Below are positions 17,010-26,041 of a stretch of 64,000 bases of DNA, in pieces. The translations under genes were made by a program, and so were the position numbers. This stretch comes from JACMLD01 sp038207265 (GTDB lineage: Bacteria; Bacteroidota; Bacteroidia; Chitinophagales; Chitinophagaceae), in the NCBI GenBank assembly GCA_038207265.1, contig JBBQZZ010000002.1, positions 62,001-126,000 of the forward strand. The letters are read 5' to 3'. The notes below the pieces were generated by a model. That model did not search any database. It worked only from the letters and a program-made list of their open reading frames with translations, and had not been told where the DNA came from. Position 1 is the first letter of the stretch, and every line of letters starts with the position of its first letter.

Positions 17010-18209
17010 ATGAGAGAACATTCAAACGAAACAGTTGACAAATTGAAAAACGGTTCAAGGTTAATACCGGATGGTTTGAGAAAATTTATCACTGAAAAAT
17101 CGGTGGTGGTTCGGTCGCCCGGAAGAATCAATCTGATTGGTGAACATACAGATTACAATAACGGTTTTGTTTTGCCTGCCGCTATCGACAAAGCTGCTTA
17201 CCTGGTGCTTACGCCAAGGGAAGACGATGATATTTATTTATTCGCAATCGATTTGGATAATCAGCATGTTAGTAATATTAACAAGATTGAAAAATCCGCC
17301 GAAGTTTCATGGCCAAATTATTTACTTGGCGTTGCGGACCAATTTATAAAAGCGGGCATAAAGTTAAGCGGATTTGACGCTGCACTCACAGCTGATATTC
17401 CCATAGGAGCAGGTCTGTCGTCTTCTGCCGCCGTTGAATGTGCCATGGCGATGGCATTGAATGAAGCATTTTCGGCAAATTTTGATCGCCTTTCGTTGGT
17501 GAAACTGGCAAAGACATCAGAAAACGAATTTGTCGGATTACAATGTGGTATCATGGATATGTTTGCCAGTATGTTCGGAAAGCAGAACCAGGTAATAAGA
17601 TTGGATTGTCGTTCCCTTGAATATACTTATGAGCCATTCAATATGGACGGAATCAGTATAGTATTGCTGGATACAAATGTGAAACATTCATTGGCTTCTA
17701 CCGAATACAATGTTAGGCGGGAACAATGTGAAGAAGGAGTGGCATTCATCCGCGAATATGACCCCAAAGTTAAAAGCCTGAGGGACTCCAGCATGGAAAT
17801 GTTGGATAGGTTTGTAGCTCCCAGAGATGAATTGGTTTACAGGCGATGCAGGTACGTCGTTGAAGAAAACAACCGGTTACTGGCAGCATGTGAGGATCTT
17901 GAAAATGGAGACCTGGTATCTTTCGGTAAAAAAATGTTTGAAACACACGAAGGTCTGAGTAAATTATATGAAGTCAGTTGTGCGGAACTGGATTTCCTGG
18001 TTTCACAAGTAAAAGACAATCCGGCGGTGCTGGGAGCAAGAATGATGGGTGGCGGATTTGGCGGATGCACTATTAACCTCGTAAAAGAAGAATTAATGGA
18101 GGAATTAATCAGATCTGCCAGCATTGCTTATGCGCTTGCTATGAACAAGCCGTTAAAGGCATACATCGCTAAAATTGAAGAAGGCACTTCTATTATACCA
18201 AATGGATAA
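17010..18209 (+). CDS. galK: Galactokinase
   Basis: 399 aa GHMP kinase. Signatures: galactokinase motif GRINLIGEHTDYNNGFVLP, ATP loop IPIGAGLSSSAAVECA, and the C-terminal MMGGGFGGCTINLV. Reaction: galactose + ATP to galactose-1-phosphate, first committed Leloir step; no galT or galE is adjacent. It follows amylosucrase by 98 nt, so may share the transcript or use its own promoter. Oddity: an out-of-frame 15-codon frame with a better Shine-Dalgarno-like AAGGA (16991-17038) overlaps the start, which could affect initiation or be chance. Confidence 0.92.
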   Translation: MREHSNETVDKLKNGSRLIPDGLRKFITEKSVVVRSPGRINLIGEHTDYNNGFVLPAAIDKAAYLVLTPREDDDIYLFAIDLDNQHVSNINKIEKSAEVSWPNYLLGVADQFIKAGIKLSGFDAALTADIPIGAGLSSSAAVECAMAMALNEAFSANFDRLSLVKLAKTSENEFVGLQCGIMDMFASMFGKQNQVIRLDCRSLEYTYEPFNMDGISIVLLDTNVKHSLASTEYNVRREQCEEGVAFIREYDPKVKSLRDSSMEMLDRFVAPRDELVYRRCRYVVEENNRLLAACEDLENGDLVSFGKKMFETHEGLSKLYEVSCAELDFLVSQVKDNPAVLGARMMGGGFGGCTINLVKEELMEELIRSASIAYALAMNKPLKAYIAKIEEGTSIIPNG

Positions 18210-18277
18210 TAATTGAAAATGATAACCAGGAAGCCTGAGTAGTACAGCACCAGATTATCATATCACCCTGCTATTCC

Positions 18278-19333
18278 TTATAATTTTTTTGTGGCATGAT
18301 CATTTGTTTTTGCAGATGATACTATACTTTGAGTGACTTGTTTAAAGTTCTGTAAACTTAATGTTGATTGCGGCTTTTGAATCGCAGCAGTTTTATTGTT
18401 GACAAGTTTAACAACAGAGTAACTGGCATGACCTTCCATATCTACTTGTTTAATTCTGTAATAATTTGCACCTTTTCTATAGCTTGTATCAGTAAAATTG
18501 TAATAACTGGGCAGCGTTCTGTTACGGGCGCCATTTAAATAGCCAATACCAGTAAAATGAATTCCATCCGGCCCTCTTTCAATAATGAAGCGGTCATTGT
18601 TCTCTTCTTTATTGGTGTTCCAGTTAATCAGATTTCCATTATTGTTCTTATCTGCATAGACTTCACCCCAATACACTGATAATGGGAATACTGCTAGATT
18701 GGCAGAAGAACCAAAATCAAACTTCACTTTATCAATAATATCAACATTTGAAATATTTACCTCTGTATTTATAGTGCCGGTTATGGTAAAGTCCTCACCA
18801 AAATTTTTATATACAATAAACCAGTAAATATCTCCTGCGGTATTGGTAGTGTAGGAGCCGGTTATGTCCATGCCATTCAATTTAAGATTGCTGATGGTAA
18901 CGGGAACATTGTGGTTACCCATACTCAGGTGCAATTGCATAAAATTTATACTTCTGAGATCAGCGGATGACGGATCTGAAAAAAAGCATCCGGATTTTAC
19001 CGAGAGGGCAGAGGAGGATTTATCTTTTGTTGCGTTGAAATCCGTTGTGCCATTTAAAGTGTTCATTTCATAATTGTAGGAAATGGTAAAATTAATTTCC
19101 TGCTGTTCGGTGTTTGCTATCAATTCATCACCTGGCATTTCTCCGGGAGATACTGACAGACGCGCAATTTTGCGTTCTCCAACAGACTTGGCTTTATTGG
19201 TCAGCGTAAACGACTGAGTCAATAATGATTTATTGTGAATGTTGTCAATGACTTGTCCGGGATTGAGTGACTGTGCAACTGATGAATCTGAGAACAGTGT
19301 TAGTATTAATAATAAGTAGTAAAAAACTTTCAT
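18278..19333 (-). CDS. Secreted hypothetical protein with Fn3-like C-terminal region
   Basis: 351 aa with a signal peptide (ends SVAQ). Residues about 50-200 are beta-strand-rich and unrecognised. Residues about 225-320 resemble the segment preceding T9SS sorting domains in Bacteroidota surface proteins: LINWNTNKEENNDRFIIERG followed by YYNFTDTSYRKGANYYRIKQ and DMEGHASYSVVKLV. The final sorting domain itself is missing and the protein ends in a short basic/Ser-Thr tail. It is either periplasmic or a shortened surface protein. Isolated, convergent with galK. Confidence 0.55.
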   Translation of the reverse strand: MKVFYYLLLILTLFSDSSVAQSLNPGQVIDNIHNKSLLTQSFTLTNKAKSVGERKIARLSVSPGEMPGDELIANTEQQEINFTISYNYEMNTLNGTTDFNATKDKSSSALSVKSGCFFSDPSSADLRSINFMQLHLSMGNHNVPVTISNLKLNGMDITGSYTTNTAGDIYWFIVYKNFGEDFTITGTINTEVNISNVDIIDKVKFDFGSSANLAVFPLSVYWGEVYADKNNNGNLINWNTNKEENNDRFIIERGPDGIHFTGIGYLNGARNRTLPSYYNFTDTSYRKGANYYRIKQVDMEGHASYSVVKLVNNKTAAIQKPQSTLSLQNFKQVTQSIVSSAKTNDHATKKL

Positions 19334-19570
19334 AAAAGGGTACGATTAGGTGAGTAAAAGATTTAATCGTAGGATATGCTGGGGAGGTTTTCTATGGGAT
19401 TGGAATACTAAAAATATATTCCTTCAGTGGAATATGCAAGTGGAAGTACCTATTTTTTTTCGGTTTACTGAAGTTGTTTGATATCGTATTTATACTAATT
19501 ACCATGGCAGCCATGATACTAAACCCTTTGTGTGCAGGAAAGAGCAAATAATGAAGGGGAGAGTCGAATA

Positions 19571-20026
19571 TTATTTTGCAAACGTAAACTTTGCATAGTC
19601 ACCGGCTACATTTCTGTGATACCATACCAGTGAATCGCTGGTAATTTTTATGACTATGGCCGTATCTGCAAAAGGTGCTTTCATACCATGGTCATAACCG
19701 TAAACCAGTAAGGTGGAATCATTCTTTAGAAGTTTGTACGCAGCGGTATCGCGAACACCCAACGCATAAGCATAGATTTTTCCATCGGCATTGATATCAT
19801 AATAGTCAGTGCCATTTCCAATTACGCCAATGGATTCCATGCCCGAAAAGTTGCGGCTGGGATAAGCTTTAAGCGATGTTAAAAGCCACTTGCTTTGCAA
19901 TAAGTGTAAAGAAGGGCCAGATTCCGCATCGTCAATCGCGGCAACATCGTTGCTTTTGCTGCAGGAATAAAATAGAATAAAAAAAAAGGGCAATAGAAAG
20001 TATAATGAAAAGCAATGCTTTTTCAT
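19571..20026 (-). CDS. Lipoprotein, lipocalin-like, unknown function
   Basis: 151 aa. The N-terminus is a lipoprotein signal with a lipobox ending FILFYSCSKS, so the mature protein is lipid-anchored at the Cys. The rest has features of the small lipocalin-like domain common in Bacteroidota lipoproteins (LLQSKWLLTSLKAYP, then beta strands and the terminal VAGDYAKFTFAK). No catalytic residues are recognisable. ATG 20026 is chosen because the longer frame from 20068 places 14 polar residues before the signal. Stands alone. Confidence 0.6.
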   Translation of the reverse strand: MKKHCFSLYFLLPFFFILFYSCSKSNDVAAIDDAESGPSLHLLQSKWLLTSLKAYPSRNFSGMESIGVIGNGTDYYDINADGKIYAYALGVRDTAAYKLLKNDSTLLVYGYDHGMKAPFADTAIVIKITSDSLVWYHRNVAGDYAKFTFAK

Positions 20027-20258
20027 GGTTTGGGGTTTATGGCTAGCAAAACGGGTTAAGTGTATCATTTATTTCCTTCTGCAGAAAAAGTATTAAACTT
20101 TTTTACTGTTTTTTGAACTGCAAGAATATTTCACCGGTTAAAGTTGAAACATTCAACATGACAATTTCATTCAATGAAGCTGAGATTCGGGTTCAACCTG
20201 TACTGCATTAAAGTATATTCGTGTGCAGGTTATTATTTTATCTTTTATCAGCTGTCTT

Positions 20259-21872
20259 ATGTACCACATTCCAAAATTACTGGTAATAATTTCGTTTGTA
20301 CTTCAAACAGTACCTGGATTGTCTCAGCATTTCAATTCCAAAGATAAAGAAGGACATAGGATTGCGGTGGAGATGCAAACTTCTATGGTAAATGAATTAT
20401 TGAAGCCCTGGTATCCCCGTTCGGCCGATCATAAGTACGGAGGCTTTTTGTCTGAATTTACTTTTGATTTTAAACCTACAACTCACCAGGATAAAATGAT
20501 TGTTACCCAGGCGAGACATGTTTGGAGCAACAGCATCGCGTCAGAAATGTTTCCCGGCACAACGTATTATAAAGCGGATGCACGTAACGGTTATAATTTT
20601 CTACGGAATAAAATGTGGGATTCGGTATATGGCGGTTTTTATACAATGACAGATAGAATTGGTCATGTAAAGTCTTACGGAGTTTCTGTCAAAGACGCGT
20701 ATGGTAATTCATTTGGATTGTATGCATTAGCAGCCTACTACCAGGCAACTGGAGATACAGCGGCCTTGAATTTGGCAAAGCAGGTATTTGCCTGGCTTGA
20801 AAAACACAGTCATGATTCGTCAAAAAAAGGTTATTTCCAACATATGCAGAGAGATGGAACTCCCATTCAGCGGCAGGCTGGTACAGCAGTGGGTTCTGAC
20901 CTCGGTTATAAAGATCAAAACAGTTCTATTCATTTGCTGGAATCATTAACAGCATTATATTCCGTTTGGCCCGACAGCCTTGTTGCAGTGAGACTTGATG
21001 AAATGCAGCTACTGGTACGCGATATAATAACGGGTCCAAAGGGTAGTCTTGTATTGTTTTTTCAACCAGACTGGACGCCGGTTTCTTTTAAAGATTCTGC
21101 AGAAGCTGTTATATTAAAAAATAGATACCTGGATCATGTATCGTTCGGTCATGATATTGAAACGGCTTATCTATTGCTGGAAGCTTCACATGTACTGGGC
21201 CGCGAAAACGACACTACTACAATGAATATTGCAAAGAAGATGGTTGATCATGCGTTGATGAATGGCTGGGATAATAATACAGGCGGTTTTTATGATGAAG
21301 GATATTATTTTAAAAATAAAATGGACATAAAAATCATTGCCGATAGTAAGAACTGGTGGGCACAGGCCGAAGGATTAAATACTTTGTTGTTAATGGCCGA
21401 TCAATATCCCGGAGACACGCAGCAATATTATGAAAAGTTTAAAATGCAATGGAAGTATATAAAAAAATATTTGATAGACCATGAACACGGAGGTTGGTAC
21501 CCAGGCGGATTGGATAAAGAGCCTCAGCAGAAAATAGCGCTGAAGGGTCATGTGTGGAAAGCAACTTATCATAACCTCAGGTCACTAATGAACTGTATTC
21601 AACGTCTTAACCCGGACACCGTTGCGCCTTCAATTCCTTTGCAGGTAAGAGTGAAGAAAAGTATTAATACAGCAATATTAAACTGGAAAGCGTCTACAGA
21701 TAACCGGCATGTGCTGGGTTATGACATTTATGCAAACAAACGACGTATTGGATTCACACCGCTCTTGCAATTTCAAATAGATAATTCTAATCACTTGAAG
21801 GGGACCGTTGAAATTAAGGCAGTCGATTTGCAGGGGAATGTTTCTGGTTTCAGCAAAGGCATTTTGCTTTAA
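20259..21872 (+). CDS. Secreted AGE-family sugar epimerase/isomerase with C-terminal Fn3-like domain
   Basis: 537 aa. After a signal peptide (cleaved near PGLSQ) comes an (alpha/alpha)6-barrel of the N-acylglucosamine/cellobiose 2-epimerase family. Active-site motifs: RHVWSNSIA, the His in SSIHLLESLT, FGHDIETAYLLLEA, and KGHVWKATYHNLRS, all typical of cellobiose/mannobiose 2-epimerases. Residues about 460-537 add a fibronectin type III-like domain (APSIPLQVRVKKSINTAILN). Most characterised members are cytoplasmic, so a secreted copy is notable. Substrate, probably a beta-1,4-linked mannobiose or cellobiose-like sugar, is inferred. ATG 20259 is favoured over GTG 20223. Confidence 0.75.
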   Translation: MYHIPKLLVIISFVLQTVPGLSQHFNSKDKEGHRIAVEMQTSMVNELLKPWYPRSADHKYGGFLSEFTFDFKPTTHQDKMIVTQARHVWSNSIASEMFPGTTYYKADARNGYNFLRNKMWDSVYGGFYTMTDRIGHVKSYGVSVKDAYGNSFGLYALAAYYQATGDTAALNLAKQVFAWLEKHSHDSSKKGYFQHMQRDGTPIQRQAGTAVGSDLGYKDQNSSIHLLESLTALYSVWPDSLVAVRLDEMQLLVRDIITGPKGSLVLFFQPDWTPVSFKDSAEAVILKNRYLDHVSFGHDIETAYLLLEASHVLGRENDTTTMNIAKKMVDHALMNGWDNNTGGFYDEGYYFKNKMDIKIIADSKNWWAQAEGLNTLLLMADQYPGDTQQYYEKFKMQWKYIKKYLIDHEHGGWYPGGLDKEPQQKIALKGHVWKATYHNLRSLMNCIQRLNPDTVAPSIPLQVRVKKSINTAILNWKASTDNRHVLGYDIYANKRRIGFTPLLQFQIDNSNHLKGTVEIKAVDLQGNVSGFSKGILL

Positions 21873-22023
21873 AGTATGAAACATTCCAACCAGTTTTTAT
21901 TTTGTATTGTATTGGAATGCAAAGCATTATTTAAATTGTGCTGCGAGATAAGGGCTGCCCCTGAAGTTTAATCTGACAGTAAGGAACAGTTGAAATTGCA
22001 TTTTATATTTATTTAAGAGCATT

Positions 22024-23769
22024 ATGGAAAAAAAAGAGACTACGCCAGGTGCACCCGTGCAAAAAGGTCCGGGTATTTTCAGCATGCTGAAACCTTATCG
22101 CCGCATGATTTTCCTGCTTATCTTTTTTGCCTTAGTGAGTAATGGAATTAACCTGGCTTTGCCAAAAATCATTGCCTCGGGGATTGATGCTTACCCGGAT
22201 CATTATGTATTGAATAATGTACTTATAAAATTTTTAAGCGCTGCTATAGTCATTTTTATTTTTACATGGTTACAAAGTATTTTGCAAACCAATACTTCGG
22301 AGAGAGTGGCCAGGGATCTTCGGGCAAGACTGGCGGATAGAATTTCCGCCCAACAGTATGCATACATTGAAGAGGCTAATCCTTCAAAACTTTTAACCAA
22401 CCTTACAGCAGATGTTGATTCGATAAAGTTGTTTGTTTCGCAGGCTATTGTTTCCATCGCTTCATCTATCATCATTATCGTGGGTGCATGTATCATGCTG
22501 ATAAGTATCAATTGGAAACTGGCCCTTACAACTATTTTAATCATTCCGATCATTGGAGGAGCATTTTACTGGGTACAGAAAAAAGTGCGGGTAATCTTTA
22601 TTAAAAGCAGGCAGGTAATTGATAGATTGAATAAAGTAATAAATGAAAGTATTCTCGGTGCAGCATTGATACGTGTTATCAATTCTCAGCAGCCTGAATA
22701 TGAAAAATTTCTGGCTGCTAATACGGAAGCAAAAAACCTGGGGCTGAGCATATTAAGATTGTTTGCCTGGCTGATACCTGTTATCGTATTTACTGCGAGT
22801 TTGGCCGGCATTACGATTCTTGCTTTGGGTGGTCATTTTGTAATAACCAATAGTATGTCACTTGGAAATTTCGCAGCATTTAACGGCTACCTGTCTTTAT
22901 TAATATTTCCGATAATTATTATTGGTTTCATGAGCAATGTAATTGTTCAGGCTTCTGCCAGCTACCAGCGTATTCACCCGGTTCTGCTATTACCCGAATT
23001 GATTGATAACGGGAAGATAACAGATCCTTTAAAGGGCAATATATCGTTGGAAAATGTTACGGTTGTGTATGGACAAAGACCTGCATTGAAGGACATCAGT
23101 TTTTCTGTCCAAAGCGGTTCGTCCGTTGCCATTATCGGACCTACCGCTGCCGGTAAAACGCAATTGCTGTATTTATTAACCGGCCTGATTAAGCCGCTGC
23201 ACGGAAATATCAGGTTTGACGGTAATAGCATAGAAAATTTCAACAAAGAAAATTTTTACCATCATGTTGGTTTTGTATTCCAGGATAGTATCATTTTCAA
23301 TATGAGTATCCGCGAAAACATTGCATTCAGTGATAAAGTAACCGACGAAGCACTTGTGAAGGCAATTGAAACGGCCGAATTGACGGACTTTATCAATTCA
23401 CTGCCGGATAAACTTGATACAGTCGTTTCTGAGCGGGGAGCGAGTTTATCGGGTGGACAAAAACAACGAATTATGTTGGCGAGAGCGCTGGCCATTAATC
23501 CAACCATATTGCTGCTCGATGATTTTACAGCCCGGGTTGATACAAGCACCGAATTAAAAATACTGGGCAACGTACGGGTCAACTACCCTGGCATAACGCT
23601 CATTTCAATTACACAGAAAATTGCGTCGGTTGAGCATTTTGATAATATCATTGTGCTGATGGAAGGCGAGATGATTGCCACGGGCGCTCATCCCCAATTG
23701 ATGCAGTCGAGCCCAGAATACGTTCAGATTTATAACTCACAGCAAAGCACAGCCGATTATGAATTATAA
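22024..23769 (+). CDS. ABC exporter half-transporter with degenerate ATP site residues
   Basis: 581 aa: six-helix type 1 exporter membrane domain (about 25-310), then an ATPase domain with Walker A GPTAAGKTQ and signature LSGGQKQR. Walker B reads ILLLDDFTARVD, with Asp in place of the catalytic Glu, and the switch His is replaced by Gln in SITQKIASVEH. The next gene starts 11 nt before this one ends and has canonical Walker B and His but an altered signature, so the two should form a heterodimer with one consensus and one degenerate ATP site. Substrate unknown (lipid, peptide or drug). Confidence 0.88.
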   Translation: MEKKETTPGAPVQKGPGIFSMLKPYRRMIFLLIFFALVSNGINLALPKIIASGIDAYPDHYVLNNVLIKFLSAAIVIFIFTWLQSILQTNTSERVARDLRARLADRISAQQYAYIEEANPSKLLTNLTADVDSIKLFVSQAIVSIASSIIIIVGACIMLISINWKLALTTILIIPIIGGAFYWVQKKVRVIFIKSRQVIDRLNKVINESILGAALIRVINSQQPEYEKFLAANTEAKNLGLSILRLFAWLIPVIVFTASLAGITILALGGHFVITNSMSLGNFAAFNGYLSLLIFPIIIIGFMSNVIVQASASYQRIHPVLLLPELIDNGKITDPLKGNISLENVTVVYGQRPALKDISFSVQSGSSVAIIGPTAAGKTQLLYLLTGLIKPLHGNIRFDGNSIENFNKENFYHHVGFVFQDSIIFNMSIRENIAFSDKVTDEALVKAIETAELTDFINSLPDKLDTVVSERGASLSGGQKQRIMLARALAINPTILLLDDFTARVDTSTELKILGNVRVNYPGITLISITQKIASVEHFDNIIVLMEGEMIATGAHPQLMQSSPEYVQIYNSQQSTADYEL

Positions 23770-25519
23770 CCTTAACGATATATCCGCGCAGCAGGAAAAA
23801 GCGTCCACGCTGGTAATCTTAAAGAATTTATTGGGGCTGGTAAGAGAAGAACGAAAAAATTTGTTGTTGGCTTTGCTGGCAATTATTGTCAACTCTACGC
23901 TTAACTTGTTGAACCCGTTTATTGTTGGTTATACAATCGACCACTATATTGTTCATAAGAACTATTCGGGGGTATTATCTTATGCGGGATTGTTATTGTT
24001 AATGGCGATGGCTGCTTTCTTTGCCAGTTATTTTCAAACAAGGTTAATGGGCGGGGTAGGACAGCGGATGCTTTTTAAACTGCGGAATACTATATTCAAT
24101 AAAATTCAGGAACTGCCGGTTGGTTTTTTCAATCAAAACAAAGCGGGTGACCTGATTTCGCGTGTAAACAACGATACCGATAAGATCAACCAATTCTTTT
24201 CGCAGTCTTTAATGCAGTTTATCGGAACACTTGTTACAATGACTGGAGCCGGTATTTTTTTATTGCTGATCAACTTTCGTTTAGGTCTTATTACCTTGTT
24301 GCCCGGCATGCTGATATTTGTTTTTACGAAGATTACTTCCTCGTGGGTGAAGAAAAAAAATGCGGTCAGCCTAAGGACAACTGGTGGATTAAGTGCTGAA
24401 ATACAGGAAAGCCTGAATAATTTTAAAGTAATTATCGCTTTCAACCGCAGGGATTATTTCCGCAAACGATTCGGGGAAGCCAACGAACAAAATTACAGCG
24501 CAGCCAGATCCGCAGGCATCGCAAACAATTTTTATATACCAGTCTATGGTTTCTTTGCAAGCATTGCTCAATTGCTGGTTCTTACGGTTGGTATTTACCT
24601 GATTGCTTCCAACCGGTTTACCATTGGTTTATTGGTAAGCTATCTGGCTTATGCAACAAATTTTTACAACCCACTCCGGCAGCTGGCCGCATTGTGGACA
24701 AATTTCCAGGTGGCTATGGCAGGCGCGGATCGGATTTCGGGTATACTGAATATGAAATCCAATCTACCGGTAATGAGTAACTTAAAACAAGAGGATAGTC
24801 CATACCTGTTATCATTCAGAAATGTACATTTTGGTTATCCGGGTGGCAAAGAAATTTTGCACAATATTAATTTTAACCTGGAGCGGGGTAAAACGTATGC
24901 ATTTGTTGGTCCAACCGGTGGTGGTAAAACCACTACGGCATCGTTGATAGCAAGACTCTATGATCCCGCCAAAGGAACGGTGCTCCTAAATGGGAAGGAT
25001 ATACGCAGTTTTGAGCCTGCTGAACGATCCAACCGAATAGGGTTTATTTTGCAGGAACCATTTTTATTCACGGGAACTGTGCGGGACAACATATTGTATG
25101 GTAACACAACTTATGCAACGTTTTCCAATGAAAAATTGGAACAAGTGATTATAAATGCAAACCTGCTGGGATTGCTTTCAATTTTTGAAAAAGGCCTGGA
25201 TAGCAATGTTACTTCCGGAGGTGAAAGCATCAGCCTTGGACAAAAACAGTTAATAGCATTCATGCGGGCAGTTTTACGTAATCCCGATTTGCTGATACTG
25301 GATGAAGCCACCGCCAATATAGATACTGTAACCGAGCAGCTTCTTCAAAATATATTAGATAGACTACCGGCAAGCACTACCCGTGTAATCATTGCACACC
25401 GGCTGAATACCATACAGAATGCGGATGAAATTTTCTTTGTAAATGCTGGAGAAGTGATACAGGCGGGTTCTTTCGATCATGCCGTTGATATGCTGTTGCA
25501 TGGGAAAAGGGCCAGTTGA
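23759..25519 (+). CDS. ABC exporter half-transporter, partner with canonical Walker B
   Basis: 586 aa with six membrane helices (about 30-320) and an ATPase domain: Walker A GPTGGGKTTT, Walker B LLILDEATANID, switch His in IIAHRLNTIQ. The signature is ISLGQKQLI rather than LSGGQ, the second Gly position being changed to Leu. Together with the preceding gene this reconstitutes the known asymmetry of heterodimeric exporters such as TM287/288: the degenerate site pairs the first subunit's Walker motifs with this signature. Overlapping frames suggest coupled translation. Confidence 0.88.
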   Translation: MNYNLNDISAQQEKASTLVILKNLLGLVREERKNLLLALLAIIVNSTLNLLNPFIVGYTIDHYIVHKNYSGVLSYAGLLLLMAMAAFFASYFQTRLMGGVGQRMLFKLRNTIFNKIQELPVGFFNQNKAGDLISRVNNDTDKINQFFSQSLMQFIGTLVTMTGAGIFLLLINFRLGLITLLPGMLIFVFTKITSSWVKKKNAVSLRTTGGLSAEIQESLNNFKVIIAFNRRDYFRKRFGEANEQNYSAARSAGIANNFYIPVYGFFASIAQLLVLTVGIYLIASNRFTIGLLVSYLAYATNFYNPLRQLAALWTNFQVAMAGADRISGILNMKSNLPVMSNLKQEDSPYLLSFRNVHFGYPGGKEILHNINFNLERGKTYAFVGPTGGGKTTTASLIARLYDPAKGTVLLNGKDIRSFEPAERSNRIGFILQEPFLFTGTVRDNILYGNTTYATFSNEKLEQVIINANLLGLLSIFEKGLDSNVTSGGESISLGQKQLIAFMRAVLRNPDLLILDEATANIDTVTEQLLQNILDRLPASTTRVIIAHRLNTIQNADEIFFVNAGEVIQAGSFDHAVDMLLHGKRAS

Positions 25520-25567
25520 ATACCGAACCTGGTTTAACATGCCGGCTTTTGAAAGCGCAAATCATTT

Positions 25568-25930
25568 TCATATAATGCTTCTTGAATGCTTTATGCCATT
25601 TTTTAATTTTGACATGTTCGACCTGTTTGCTGAACCGCCATCACTTGCTTTCATTTCAATAGATGAAGTAATTACACAAAAAAATGGGCCGTTGTTATAA
25701 GGATTGACGATGGTACGGTTAGTTTTAATAACCCCGCCTGATGCGGACCTTGTATGGGCATAGGGGCCATAGGAGACACCGGCTCTGACTATAATAATTG
25801 CATTAACGGGTAGAAAACTGAGTTTGATGGGTTAATGTTCCCGTACTTATATAAGGATATAACCATCCTGTCCATACAGTATTGTCTAAAGGAATAGAAG
25901 GATTTGTTGAAGTTGTAGCAATTAACGGTC
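25568..25930 (-). pseudogene. Decayed coding stretch, frameshifted, unidentified
   Basis: The 522-nt gap 25520-26041 has no intact gene. On the minus strand two overlapping frames have protein-like composition but no start codon: about 25790-25925 (DNTVWTGWLYPYISTGTL) and about 25568-25820 (VSYGPYAHTRSASGGVIK, then NPYNNGPFF), the second ending at TGA 25568. They would join by a single frameshift. I do not recognise the family; the glycine/aromatic pattern suggests an extracellular protein. Could be chance; confidence is low. Confidence 0.3.
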
Positions 25931-26041
25931 AATGATTGTAAAGGGAAGTGCGAAAATGAGCTTTACAAACGGGCATTAAATGATTTTTCAAATTTGACAC
26001 CAAACCATTTCATAAAAAATATGGATTGTTTATGAACCGCA

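Noticed and set aside
25479..25700. 73-codon plus-strand frame
   Set aside because: Overlaps the end of the ABC exporter gene in another frame and is antisense to a better-looking decayed frame.
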